From NCBI GenBank assembly GCA_028023455.1, contig JAQFVV010000502.1:62001-126000 (forward strand): a stretch of DNA of 64,000 nucleotides. The letters are read 5' to 3'. This DNA comes from Epiperipatus broadwayi (lineage: Eukaryota > Onychophora > Udeonychophora > Euonychophora > Peripatidae). A program made the position numbers and the translations under genes. This document shows, in pieces, positions 11,516 to 24,466 of the stretch (within the stretch, counting starts at the first letter, position 1; each line of letters opens with the position of its first letter). The notes beneath the pieces were generated by a model that saw only the letters and a list, made by a program, of their open reading frames with translations, made no database searches and was not told where the DNA came from.

Positions 11516-11621
11516 AATCCCATGCTAATGCCAACACTATTGCCATGTTCATATGGCCTGAAATATCCATTATACATTAATATTATAATAAGTAAACAAT
11601 AAAATATTAAGAATAGCAATA

Positions 11622-11722
11622 TTCATAATGGCTATTATAAAAACACAGAAATACTTTGTTTTTTATATAGTAATAATTACAAATACTTCTGCGTTTTTAT
11701 AATAGTTATTATGAACGTTTAT
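11622..11722. repeat. Short inverted repeat (MITE-like)
   Basis: Arms CATAATGGCTATTATAAAAA and TTTTTATAATAGTTATTATG flank about 50 bp. No terminal motif links it to another family here. Confidence 0.55.
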
Positions 11723-14700
11723 TATCATCTTTACCTTGTTGTTTATACATATAATTATGAAATACACAAATATTTATCATAATATAATGTGTTTATTATT
11801 GTTAGATACTGTCACATAGATATGTCTAAACAGTCATCCGACATTGTTCAGTAAATAGGGATCTAGCCGGTCATTCACTAACGGATAAAACAGGAATGAA
11901 ATTCCATTGACAAACTTATAATCCAGCACATGATGATCTAATGATTACTGTTTCTCATTCATTGTTCCGTTGTAAAAGACTATTGACAAAATCTTTGATC
12001 TGCTAGTGGGCCATTTATTAAAAAATTACTTGTCACTTTTACTTATATATCTAGTATAAAGAGAGAGTCAGATAAATAAGTAAATAAATTTATTTCAATC
12101 TTAGTTTATTGATAAAAGCGATCTATAAATATAATGGAAAGATTTATGTAAGGTAAAGTATATATTGGAATGATCAATACATCATAGATTTTTCTGTATT
12201 TATATATATATATAAAATAATAAGGAGAATCCTGATTCAAAGGAGAAAAATGCAGACAATTGAGAAACCTGATTGGAATAAAAAGAAGAGTCAAATTCGA
12301 TATAATTAAAAAAATTTCAAAATGAAGATTAACTCTTGCATGAATAGTTATAGAAAAAAAAATCAATAAATTACATTTTAGGCCAGATTAACCCTTTACT
12401 GAGTAACCTTTTCACTAGAAATAATAAAATTTCTTCAATTTAACATAGAGGACGATGCCTTTCTGTTTGTTCACATATTCCTCTGCCAGATAACAGAAGA
12501 GATTGTCTTGCAGAAAATGTGTAAAGATACTGTGAAGCTGGTTGTACTTGCCAATATGTTAAGATATCGTTTCAACACTTGAATCCAATCTCAAATCAAA
12601 AACCCCATTTTTGATGTTTTATCAAGAATCATCAAATAATGGAATTCTTATGATGTTCTAAATACCAACCATAATAAAACCAATTTGAATTATCTTTCTA
12701 GATGCAACTGGATTCTTATCAATAGATTTAGGACTGCCTCAAAAATGAAATTTATCAGCCAATGACTTTGTAAATGTGGGTGAACCACATCATTAGTGAC
12801 TACCATATATATCTATAAGGTAAAATTGAAGGTCTTAATAAAGCTTCTAGTGAATCCTTTTTCTGATTGGAATCCCTACAGGTTTATGAGGTCTAATTAA
12901 TTAAACTATCCAAATTTATAAGTAAGGCAAAAGTTTACCAAATAATAATATACCCAAGAAAGTGTGTAAACATAAATTGTCACACCAATTTAAAATTAAT
13001 TAATAATCTTTATTCAAAGAATGAACTAATAAATTAATAAAATGAAAATATGTTAATTTTCAAGAAATAATAAAATTAGAATGGCAGAACACATAGGCAG
13101 ATAAAAATGAAATTGAAGAAGGAACACAGGTTAAAAGGGAATATAAAGTAAAAGGTAAGCAAAATCAATGATGAATTACAATGTTTAAAGTATGCTATTA
13201 TTAAGGATATACATAATCATATTTCAAGCTAATAAAAAACAGTAAAGAATGTATTATAATTAATAATTAGTTCAATTGCCATAATCAAATAAAATTTAAG
13301 TTTCTCTTGGAGTTGGAGTTGTTTTTGAAAATGTTTGACTACTACAAATAATAGCAAAAAACATTACTACAATGAGAATCACATTATTAAATAATTATTT
13401 TGTTAATTTATATACAGGATTCCAGTATAAAGCATTAAATATAATAAGAAAGGGTTAAAATATATCATCAGTTATCAAAAGGGCAAATCTTTAGACCAAA
13501 AATGGAGTATCTACAAATTTCAGTACTCCTTCTAAACACAAAGTGATCTCCATATATTGTAATGGTCAGATTTGTACATTCATGCAACAAAATCCAGAGT
13601 TTTGGCAAATTACCCCAAGACTAATCTAGATGAAGGGTTGAGACCTCAAATCAGATTACACCTCAGTTCCTCCACCAACACTCTATGACTTACTACACTA
13701 TGAATGGCATATATGAGGCTACACTCAGAGTTTCTTAATTTGTGTGCTGGCAGTAGCAAAGGGTAGAGCAAGAGACTCAGGGAATAAATGACTAAATCAC
13801 TGATAATTTAACTAAATACACACATCTATGGCTGGCTAGACAATGCATATATCAATATCTAATACTAAATTAGAGTAGATTGCATAGATTTGGTAAAGAA
13901 TTATGAATATCACACTAAATACTTATAAGTTTAAAATATTTAATTGTGAAAATATAAGATACATAATACAAAATACAAAAACTGCATCAGGATTTACACA
14001 CAGGTGTAGCAATAATGAGCAAGTTTGAAAACAGAATCTCATCTGATGCACTATAATTTAAAAGAGTTAATTACAAATTTAATAACCTATGATCTAGTCA
14101 TTGCCTTACCAGTGCTAATAGTCAAATCCTATGAGAATGATAAAAACAGATATAACTAATATATTAATATTTTACATAATGAGCAATAAATGTGCTCTTT
14201 ATGCAGATTGCATTATATAAACTAGATCTTAGGTTCAGATCAATGCTGAACAAATAATATTATGGAGGGTGAACTGGTGACTTGTAGCATAATTTCTGAG
14301 ACTGTGGTGCTACATAAAATAAATAAAATATGTGGCCCAAATGTGCAGTTACTCATGGGATTCAATACCAAGTACTTGGTTCCCGTGGACCATATGACTT
14401 GCTATCTTAAAATAAGTGAACATTTAGTTTGGATGATTGGAAAAGCTTATAAAACAATTTGGACCCTCATGTTCCAGTTTTAAAAGAGTCAGCTATTCGA
14501 ACTAAGAATAACCAAAGCCCATTTTAATAAGAATATAATAGCAAGATGTATACTGCATCTGTGTGCTTTATAAAAACACATTGATAACACTTTCTAAAAT
14601 ATCAAACATTAAAATTCTGCAAAACCACTATATTCTGGTTCATAAATTAGCATACTTAAATTGTGCTAAAAGGGAGTAATTATAAGTGACCTAGTTTACC

Positions 14701-16200
14701 CAGTAATTTGTATAGTTTATAAGAATAAACTAAGGAGGGGTGAAGCATATTTGGAATTTAAAATTAATTACTTAGAATATGCTTTAACGTATCATTTTCA
14801 CTATTACTTAACTAAATAGACATTTAATATGCAAACCTGAATTATACAATAAGCCAAAACATAGTAGCTTAACTAATATATATAAGAGTAGGTTTTCAGT
14901 CTGGAGATTTATAGGTGTGCTAAACAGCAACATAAATTAGCTACATGAGAGTTTCTACTCAGCTATCCAAATTATTAATATTATCAATCTCTGCTCTGAA
15001 TGGTATAACATAAATAGATAAATCAACAAATATATATAATAGAAAATAGGCATGACCACAGGTTAGAAAAAGACAGATAAATAATAATAACTAATTACAG
15101 TTATTATGTAAAAAAAATTATCAATTAGAAATATTTATTAAGCAGACAAGATTCTTACAAAGATTATTATTATTAAATTAAAGTTACACAATTTACTTGT
15201 TAAAGTTATTACAAATTATTAATTACAAATGTTCAACATTTAGCTAGCTTTAGAGTTATGAATTAATTCAATAGTTTAGTTTAATATTTTTATAGAGCTC
15301 TGTGGAAAGAAATTTACTGATTTTTTACCTGAGGCATTTGATGCTGGCATTCTCCATTAGGCTGGCCTTTCTGATGTCTTCTTGGCAGACTGTGGGTCTT
15401 GAACTCCTCCTGTATTATGGACAATTCTTTGAGAAGGTAGGTGCAGCAGTTGCTCTCTATCCCATGGTTTTTATTGTAGAAAGAATGAACAAGTCTTCCT
15501 GTTGTCTAAATTTTTGGGGTTTTTATTAACTCTTTCTCATCCTCCCTCACAAGCCATTAAAAGTTGTTTATGACTGTTAATTTTTAATTTTTAATTTTTA
15601 ATAGCCAGCATAAATTTTCACAAGAACAAAAGATTTGGTTTGGCTATTGACAAGTGATGCCAGGTTAATGATTTTATCTTTGCCCTTTTGAAGTTTATTT
15701 TTAAATCTTTAAAAATCTTCTGCTCTCAGTTTACAATTTAATGAGAGGTATTTCTGAGAAACTGATGACCTTGATTTTCTTTTTTTTTAAAGAGATTTAA
15801 GCTATCAATATTCTGCTATATGTATAAGACAGACCCACCCCCCAACTAAATTTAGGAATTATATGTGAATACCATCAAATCTGTAAATTAAATAACTTAA
15901 AAGATAATTTAGAAATAATTTAGAAAATCTGTAGTATTTATTAAATCTATCACATTACAGTTCCCTTTGCATATATACATAGGTGTGCTACCACACATAC
16001 AATGATGTTTACAACTTACTTTAATTTAATAATTTTTATAATTATACGTGCATATACATTATATGCATACAAACATTAATATTACTATTAGATGTGCACA
16101 CATATATGGATATACATGTTAATATACACTGCTACATATTAAAACAAATTATTATAAGCTTATATACATTGACTGGGAGAGGTTTGAACTATAAAAGAAG
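11723..16200. other. Gene-free AT-rich stretch
   Basis: No conserved domain, RNA gene or repeat family was recognised across 4.5 kb. Short ORFs near 12.1, 14.3 and 15.3 kb have biased composition and no motifs. A small ATTTTTA tandem lies near 15.57-15.60 kb. Confidence 0.5.
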
Positions 16201-16213
16201 ACTACTATGATAC

Positions 16214-16358
16214 ACAGTAGATGAAACAGGCTGATAGACAAAGAATACTGTTTCAATATCAAAATTGATAACACTATCAAATTTTTGAACATCAACATCA
16301 TGTGGACTACAATTAATATCAAAAGCTCCACCATTTGTTGCTCTTACATTCAATACCT
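16214..16358 (-). CDS. Candidate exon: first half of an immunoglobulin-like domain
   Basis: The minus strand carries an acceptor at AAATAG|AGGTATTG, then an open frame with the segment GGAFDINCSPHDV, which looks like an Ig B strand with its cysteine. A possible donor ACTGT|GTATCA at 16214/16213 gives a 145-bp exon, phase 1 in and phase 2 out. Phase 2 is what the second-half Ig exon at 58813-59000 needs from its upstream partner, so this may belong to a related gene whose other exons lie at lower coordinates. No such partner was recognised below 16 kb. The pyrimidine tract and donor are weak. Confidence 0.35.
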
Positions 16359-16399
16359 CTATTTTATCCATGAATAAGTAACACTTACTCATTGGGTAT

Positions 16400-17700
16400 G
16401 CTACTAATTATAGTCATCATGCAGTGTGAACCTAAATGCTCTATTAATGCAGTAATTTTCATAATAGTGTTTTTACATGTACACTAAATAGGTATTGGAG
16501 ACTTGAATGGTTGAATTTGAATCTTATCCACATGTTTGAGCAACCTTAAATCCTACTTTTGATAGTATTTCAGTTGAAAAAAAAAGCATATTCATTCTAT
16601 ATTAGCACATATGGGTCATATTATGGTTCAAAACAAATTAGTAATAAATAATTACATGTGTTTACAAAAATTATTTATAAGATTCAAAAATATAAATAAT
16701 GCTATTGCATTAATGTATGTACCATTGAAAAGGTAACTCCTACTGGTTTTCTTTTTAAGCTATCTGCAATGTCATCTCTGAACCAACACAAATGTGTTAT
16801 CTAGTCACATAATTAATCTACTCACCATAAATATTTTAAGGTGCTTTCATCTGTAAATCATAAATTACAATGTAATTGTGCATTTTATATCTTAAGCCAT
16901 GATGGAATAACTGGAACAATCTGCTAACATTAAATTTTGATTTCAACTGGAAAAAATAACTGTTCAAATGTTGAAAAGATTCAAACTGTGTGTGGCCTGA
17001 AACTATGAGTTATATAAAAAAATTTCAAATGATCTGGAAAATGTTATGATGGGAAGGAGAGTGTTGAAGATGATTTATGAAGGTACTAAAAATATATATT
17101 ACATCATAACTTTTATTAGCACCTTAAACTTTTTGTGGAGAATACCTAAACTATGCCTCTACATAATACATATATTATGCCAGAAATGGTATTGTTATAA
17201 GCTTAAAGAGAGATGTGATGTGATACGGTTACTCTTTTATCGAAGTCAAAAATCTCTTGGCCAATATCTCTGAGAAAAACCTGCTAGCCATCTTACTTTT
17301 CCTGTCCATTTCCCACCCTAAGTTTTTCCCATATTCTTCTTTATTCTGCTCTATCCCATTTTGACATCATCTTTATCCACTTCATGGCCTTTGTATCAAG
17401 ATCCCCTTTATTTTTTTTTAACTCCAGTTATTTCTTCACAGAGACATATTGTGTATGTTTTAACTATAACTGTTTACCGTTTCCCAAATTCCAGATTATT
17501 TTGGGTCTTAAATCTAACATAAAAATATTTTGCCTAGTTGTGCATATTATTGCTGTGATTCATAAATGAATTCTAAGAAAATGTGAAAAAAAGCTGGGGG
17601 AGGATTGATTAAGTGGCAGAAATAGCCAACTAAAAATAACCAAGTTATCAACAATGTAACCTGTTTCTTGAATCTAGTCTTATTATAAAACAGTTGAAAG
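16400..17700. other. AT-rich DNA, no gene recognised
   Basis: Only short motif-free ORFs are present (near 17.05 and 17.4 kb). Confidence 0.5.
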
Positions 17701-17724
17701 TTGTAGTGCTTTTATTTAAATAAC

Positions 17725-17828
17725 AATTTTTAATAGTATGGATGGCTGAAGAGATGGAGCTTGGAGTGGGTTGAAGCCTGTCCGTTAAAGTGTAAGGATT
17801 TACTATACTTAATATAAACTGAGCACTG

Positions 17829-17868
<40 letters not shown>

Positions 17869-17985
17869 GGAGATGGTAATCTGAATCAACTGATGACTGC
17901 TGGTTTAGCACAAAATACAGATATTGGGGATTATTTATCTTTTCTGCATTGTGTGGTCATGTGTATCAGTAGTATGAGATAGTGT
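17725..17985 (+). repeat. Repeat family A, copy 2 (opposite orientation)
   Basis: This is the reverse complement of the copy at 11.2 kb: TTGAAGCCTGTCCGTTAAAG, TTAATATAAACTGAGCACTG, a (TA)n run at 17832-17862, CAACTGATGACTGCTGG and AGTATGAGATAGTGTGGATA occur in that order. Confidence 0.7.
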
Positions 17986-20450
17986 GGATAGTGAAGGGGC
18001 TTGAAAATTAACCAAGAGATGGATGACTTTGTTGATAACGTTGTTATTTTGTAATTTTTAGTCTAGTCTGTTTACATAAAAGCTTTTTTTTTTTAATTTT
18101 CTTTACATATTACTTTTTTCTTTTTAGTTATATATTATTTTTAAAAATGGTTGAAACTAAAAAAAATAATCTAGCAAAGTGTTTATAATTTAATAGTAAA
18201 ATGGAAAATAAAAAATATGCCCTCTAACAAATGAATTCTAAATTTAAATATCATGTGATCACCTACTATATAAAAATATTTATGTATTGGCTTAATTAAT
18301 TAATTCTCTAATCTTTTTATACATTTTTTTTCATAAAATATTAAGTATTTCAGAAGAAGAATTCAAATTTCAATAGAAATATTTACTTCCAATTAGTTAA
18401 GTATGAGTTAATTGAAAATATTAACAGAATTTTACTCAACGTAATATTTTCATTGGCTGTGTTGTTACATTTTTCCTGGGATTCTTAAGTTTGTGAGTTC
18501 AAGTTTTGAAGGGGAATAGATTTTTTTTTGTTAAACATTCAAAAGTCTGGACATCCAACTAGAATGACAGACAAGACAAGTTAATATAAAAGCATTTATA
18601 TGTTTTATAATCTTAAAAAATGAAGAAGAACGCCATTATACTTTAAACCTTAACTGTTTATAACTAATTTAGAAGTACAACAATATATCAGTGCTAATGA
18701 AAGAAATCAAGTCTGATTTCTACAGTGAAAAGAATTATTTATTACATTTGAAATAAGCTAGTAAGTGACACTTTTGATGGTTAAAGAATACTTAAATTAT
18801 TCCATTCAAATATAATTATGGCATTATTAATTTAAATTTAATTATGAAAAGTAATTGATTTATTTCAACATTTTGAACATTGTCTAAGAAGAGTTTTTAT
18901 TTAGTGTATATATATAAAATTAAAAGCATGCTAATAAGCACTAAACAAGCTTTTTTTTATGATAAATGCTACTACAAGAAATGGCATTCAAATCATCTTT
19001 ATCTAGGATTGTCCCCATTTCCAGACAGATTTCGAGCTATGGCTCTCTTCAGTGAGGAGCTAGGATACCAGATTTGAAAAACCAACTCAAGCTAAGCATT
19101 TATCTAATAGTTAACTGTCAAGAAGAAGATCTGAAACTTTTAGACATCTACATGTCTTTCAAGTCAGCTCTCCAACTGAATAAATCATATGGGCCTGAAC
19201 TTAATTCAGATACTTCATATATTAATAGAATTAGCCATTTAATTTATCCAAAGCCCCTAACAGCAAAATAATAATAGTAATATAGGAAACTTTAATGATA
19301 AAACTTCTTGAACCTGAGGCTATCAATTCTATGAAGATATCTTTTGATATAAAGGAAAGTTGTTTTTGAAATGAATTATGGGAAAGTTTGTTTGTTTTGT
19401 AAATATATGTTGATTCTTTCATTTGATTTTTACTTGATGAAACCATGGTCGTGTAAGGTATTATATATATATAGCTGAGTGTGCTTTTGGATGGCAAATC
19501 CAGATTCATAGCACTATGAACTGCAGGATATCATGTACAATTTATATTGAATGCTAATTTATGTAAATTAATAATTTACATATTTCATTTTACAGCAGTG
19601 GAACACTATTTACTTTTTTATTGCTTGTGTGGGAATTGCTAGAAGTAATCCTCACACTTTTTTATTTTTTGCTTTTTGTTATCACATTTAGTGCAGATAA
19701 TCTTAACATTTACTGAGTTGAAATTGTGACCAAACTGAATTAGCTTTTGCAAAAATAAATTAATAAAAATCCTAGACTTGTGAGAATATGTATAAATCGT
19801 ATGGCTGTTATGGATTTCAAATACCTAAAAAAATAGTTTAAATTTGAAAGAAAAGTCATGATATTACTATTTGGGTTATATCCATTACGGAATGCTTAAT
19901 GATAACAAGGCTACATATATATGCTTATATGAATACACAGCTGAAAAAAGGAGTTTGATGTTAACTGAAAGAATACTCTTTGTTTCATTTTGAAGCCTTA
20001 AAGGAAGAAATATGACAAATTCCTAATGTCCACTTATTATAATCTTATTATTGCTGTTATTATTAAATGACTTTTTATATAATGCATGAACATAGATGGT
20101 CTAATTTCCAACATTCATTAGATAACATGGTAAGTTTATTGATTTTTTATTTCGAGTTTAAGATCAAAAACATCATGGAATTATTTCTGTTACCTGATAG
20201 CTTTTAACTGAAATATTAGTTGAACTATTTTAGAGGCAGAATGAATGTGTATGAATGAAGTTTCTTTATCTAATAAATATTTACAATTGTGACAGACAAA
20301 ACTAAATGATGGCTCTTATTATCAGAAAGCTGTAAAGTTGGTAAGTAAGATAATGGTTGGTGGGCAAAGGCAGAAAATGCTAAGAATCTTCTGTCTGCAG
20401 ACACAGACTGCCATTTGATATATAACCTTTCATATATATTTTTTTAATTG
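17986..20450. other. AT-rich DNA, no gene recognised
   Basis: Three short ORFs (18.9-19.5 kb) have no recognisable domain. GTGAGGAGCTAGGAT near 19055 resembles an internal piece of MITE family M but is too short to call. Confidence 0.5.
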
Positions 20451-20479
20451 CAGATCACTTTTAAGTGAAGGAAAATTGA

Positions 20480-21085
20480 AATAAGATCTAATATTAAATG
20501 GAACATTATTGGACTTTGTAAAATTAGAAGAAAAGGTGAAGAGACAATTGATTTACTAAATGGACATGTACTGTACTATAGAGGCACAAACATTAAAAGT
20601 ATAAGTGGGGTAAGATTCATTATAAATAAAAAGTGAAAGAACACCTGCAGTTAATTCAGGTTTATTTGCCCACAAGTTCTCATTGTGATGAAAAAGTCGA
20701 GAATTTTTATATGAATGTATAAAAGTTCAGACCAAAAATTTTATCATGACATACTTTAATGCAAAAATTAAAAAGCAATTGAAAGATAAAAGTGATGCAG
20801 ATAAATTTGGTTATGATAACAGAAATGAGAGAATCCAGAATTGTGAAGTTTTCTGAAAAAGAAAATCTTTATACTATATTATGTTGTTGTTTTTAAATTA
20901 AAAGGACATGGGAAGCATCTAAATGAGGGTAGAGCAGGATTGAATTATATTTTGATTAATAGAAAATATGTATATTTTAAGACTATAATGTTCTTAATAA
21001 ATTCAACACTGAGAATGATTATCGATTAGTGAGATATAAGATACATGTTTATGCAAAACTAGAGAGACAAAAATTATTTAACAAA
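20480..21085 (+). pseudogene. RTE-type LINE endonuclease fragment
   Basis: Plus-strand translation gives, with stops and frameshifts, the order of an APE-type endonuclease of the RTE family: NIIGLCKIRRKGEETIDLLN, then GVRFIINKK, then NERIQNCEVF-like, then LNKFNTENDYRLVRYKIH (the SDHRLV-type motif, here NDYRLV). It is an orphan 5' fragment without the RT part. Confidence 0.7.
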
Positions 21086-21189
21086 AAAACAATATTCACA
21101 ATTGATATTCCTAATCTTTAGAAACATTGCAATGGATATAAATTAGAATTTGCAAATAGATGTTATAATATTAATAAACTTGTTTATTA

Positions 21190-21191
21190 TC

Positions 21192-21237
<46 letters not shown>

Positions 21238-21370
21238 ATGTGATTTTTCATGGGTTATAGATGTAAAGGATATATTTTACAGGTTCATCTGTGTATGGTT
21301 TTGATTATAAATGGACCACATATATCTTGGCTTGAACACACAAGCCATCAACTGAATAAAAATAGAATAT
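21190..21370. repeat. (TA)n run and half of a foldback-type repeat
   Basis: A (TA)n run at about 21195-21236 is followed by a diverged version of one arm of the palindrome at 23769-23992 (GGTTCATCTGTGT and ACACACAAGCCATCAACTGA). Confidence 0.5.
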
Positions 21371-22020
21371 TATAAAAATGTTATAAAGGGACTATAAATA
21401 CTGACCTATAACAATGTTAAAGTTTCTCCAATAGAAAAACAGGTATACAAAATTGAAAAATAAAAATCAGAAAATCTTCAGAGCAATGTTTTTTTAAAAA
21501 AATTCTTCCAAATAAAATAAAAAATCTTGCATGTGTCATCATTTTTGTTACCACAATTTGTTTAGTACTCATTGGCTTCTCTGATTTTACATTGGAAGAG
21601 AGTGTCACATCTGGATAGGATCCTGATATAAGAGAAATCAATATTGTGATCTGAATCTATAACATGGAGAGAGCTGGTGATGAATATTGCTTAACTGCAT
21701 TAACATGGTCATCTCTTTTGGTACTAATATGGCAATTGCTCACATCTATGCAAGAAGCTTTATAAATGCCACATAAAATTTTGTAAACTCCATTAGCCTC
21801 AAAAGGAATTAGGCTTATTTTTTTTTTGTAAATAGTATTTGCTGTTTTTATATTGTAGCATTTTAGAATTGTGTCCAATACTGTCTGTAGTTTGCTTTTG
21901 ATTATTTTGGTCTTGAATTAAGGCTTGGTGAATAATTTTATTATTATAACTATTAGCTAATAAAACACTATTTGTAATATTTTAAATACAAGTATACTTT
22001 ATATAACAATTCAAAACAAA

Positions 22021-22215
22021 ACAACACTCTCCATATAGTAGTGCCATCTTGTGATAACAAGAGCAATCAATGGATGCCAGAAGGCTTGTGCATAAAATCC
22101 CTATCTAGTGCCTACTCATCCAATATCCCCAGACTAGTTTCTGGCTTGTGGCCTTCATCAGTGAGGAGCCTTGGATCTGAGAGCACTGCACCTAGATCTT
22201 AGGATCTAATGCAAC
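22021..22215 (+). mobile_element. MITE family M, copy 2 (right end lost)
   Basis: It begins within the terminal motif (CACTCTCCATATAGTAG) and contains the family core and CCAGACTAGTTTCTGGCTTG, CATCAGTGAGGAGCC, but the closing inverted terminus is missing. Confidence 0.65.
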
Positions 22216-22329
22216 CCTCCAGCACCCACCTTTTAACTCTATTTAACTACAAAACTATGAGAATGAAATTGAAAACACTATTAATGTTTAGTGGTTTATA
22301 CTTTATATACCTGGAACCTCGATGTAATA

Positions 22330-22482
22330 AAAGAATTTGAACACAAACTTTCAAGCTCTCTTCAGTTATCCACTCTATCACATACAACTGATACCCATAA
22401 CCACACACATGTAAAAAAATAAATGATCACCAATATCCAAATTTCATGCTGAGCCAGTACTCATTAATTGGTCCTGATTATC

Positions 22483-22517
<35 letters not shown>

Positions 22518-22870
22518 TCTAATATTTTCACAGATAAAAGATGTCATATTATTATTACTATTTGCAGGATGTTCCATGTAGTGAAAAAGCTAAATGCTGA
22601 TGTTTCAGGACATGCATTCTTATGATTTAAGAAAGAGTACGCTCTGAGGAAGGTACTTGATATTGTACTGAAACGTCAGCATTTAGCTTTTTCACTACAC
22701 GGAATATCCCACAAATAGTAATAATAATATGACATATATATATATAATCAGTGCTCAGTTTATATTAAGATAGGAAATCTTCAAACATTAATGGACAGGC
22801 AGGCTTCCCCCCCCCCCAATCACCATCAAAAATCTAATAATGGAACCCAGTGCTCAGTTTATATGCCAAT
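22330..22870 (-). repeat. Repeat family A, copy 3, split by a foldback insertion
   Basis: The left half (22330-22515, including the (TA)n core) and right half (22737-22870, CAGTGCTCAGTTTATATTAA onward) match the other copies, separated by the inverted-repeat element at 22543-22733. Confidence 0.65.
22543..22733. mobile_element. Foldback element inserted in repeat A
   Basis: Arms of about 63 bp: GTCATATTATTATTACTATT at the left end and its inverse at the right, continuing inward through AGTGAAAAAGCTAAATGCTG and its inverse. The spacer is about 65 bp. Size and long termini fit a MITE or foldback transposon. Confidence 0.7.
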
Positions 22871-22916
22871 ATTATTGTCATTGCCATGCCTATGTTGACT
22901 TCAAGTCACTGTAACC

Positions 22917-23103
22917 CAGTGGTTCTCAACCTGTTGGTCGTTACCCCTTTGAGGGTCAAACAAACTCTTTTACAGGGGTCACCTAAGACCATTGGAAAAC
23001 ACATTTTCAATTCATAACAATAGCAAAATTAAAGGTTGGGGGTCACCATAACATAAAGAACTGTATTAAAGAGTCATGGCATTAGGAAGATTGAAAGCTC
23101 TAA
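22917..23103 (+). mobile_element. SPIN-like hAT element, internally deleted
   Basis: The left end reads CAGTGGTTCTCAACCTG followed by TTTTACAGGGGTCACCTAAG and ACCATTGGAAAACACA. The right end has GGGGGTCACCATAACATAA, GAACTGTATTAAAG and GGCATTAGGAAGATTGA. Both ends match, as I remember it, the SPIN family of hAT transposons known for horizontal transfer among animals. At about 187 bp it is a MITE-sized non-autonomous copy. The right terminus is eroded. CTGTAACC before the left end and CTCTAACC at 23098-23105 could be an imperfect 8-bp target duplication. Confidence 0.8.
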
Positions 23104-23765
23104 CCCCTCATTTATAGGACCTTATCTATTTGAATATACAGGAAAAAGGATGGACAGGATACAGGCTCAAATTCAGCCTTGTCCTGTCCATAATATGATT
23201 TAACTGAAAGATTAATTGCTCTAGTGAAAAGAGTTTTGGCTACAAATGTTGGAGGATGATGTAATAAAAATTTTAAATATCTCTTTGTGCATGTATTTTT
23301 TCTATAAACTGAAAATGATGGATTTTGTTTCCTGGTAATGAGGCCATCAAGAAAGGGGTGTTTTTCATTAGACTCTGTCTCCATTGTAAATTTAATATGA
23401 GAATAGATATTATTTAAACATGAGAAAAATCATATAATTTATTTTTACCATGTTGTCAATAATATAATTTACTTTTACCAATGTAAGATCAGAGAAGCAA
23501 TTGAGATACTAAGAAAAACAAATTGTATCAACAAACACATACAAACTTCCTCTTATTTGGAAGATTTTCTGACTTTTATTCTATTTTAATATACTTATTT
23601 TTTTTTATTAGTGGAACTTTAACATTGTTATAAATCAGTCTTTGTAGTGCATATATACCCAAAAAACAAAATTTTACTAAAATTCTTCCATGCTAGTGGT
23701 TTCATCTATAAACAAATAGACCTTTTCAATATGTAAAACAAAACTATTTTGTTATATATATATAT
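23104..23765. other. AT-rich DNA, no gene recognised
   Basis: A 90-codon minus ORF at 23112-23384 has no recognisable domain. No repeat was recognised. Confidence 0.4.
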
Positions 23766-23768
23766 ATA

Positions 23769-23992
23769 TAAAATACATATTTTGCGGGTTCATCCGTGTT
23801 AAAAACTTTTAATATCAATACACTGACGTTTCGACTTGGTCACACAAGCCATCCACAGAGTTATAAAAAGGTAGAAAGACGGTCTTTCTACCTTTTTATA
23901 ACTCTGTGGATGGCTTGTGTGCAAGTAAGCGTCAGTGTATTGATATTAAAAGTTTTTAACACGGATGAACCCGCAAAATATGTATTTTATAT
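23769..23992. mobile_element. Near-perfect 224-bp palindrome (foldback element)
   Basis: Arms of about 110 bp meet at GGTAGAAAGAC/GGTCTTTCTACC with essentially no spacer. Outer ends read AAATACATATTTTGCGGG and its inverse. The arms are nearly identical, so it is young or maintained by conversion. A 74-codon ORF across it is a by-product of the palindrome. Confidence 0.8.
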
Positions 23993-24466
23993 ATTTAACC
24001 CGTGCAAATCTTCGTTTTAACATATATATATATATATATCTTGTTTATTTGAAAAGATATATTATTCTGATGATAATTTTTTTTTAATATGACACCATCA
24101 ATCCATAAAAGCATCCATTGATATTAAAGGAAATTGTTTTGGAAATAATGATAGGAAGATTATGTTTCAAAGGATAAACTTTATTAGTATTCAAAAAGGT
24201 TACACAAGTTACATTTGACAACATAGTTCTTACATATAAATTGATTCACAAAACTACATATGTACAATGATTTGATCAGTGCGTTGTATGTGTTAGCAAA
24301 CAAGAAGTATTTAAAAAAAAGTTCAACAAAGTCAAAGTTGATCACTCAATAATACAATTATATACAATTAGATATACTCCAATTAAACTAAAGCAGGAAT
24401 GCATCCAATTTGTGTCAGCTGACTTCAAAACTGGCACAAGGGTCCATGTTAGATAGGTTTTTTCTG

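Noticed and set aside
11315-17911. ORFs with Y-I repeats at 11315-11602 and 17648-17911
   Set aside because: They read through the (TA)n core of repeat family A and are not conserved in frame.
23796-24020. 74-codon ORF at the palindrome
   Set aside because: It spans both arms of a foldback, so its sequence is dictated by the inverted repeat.
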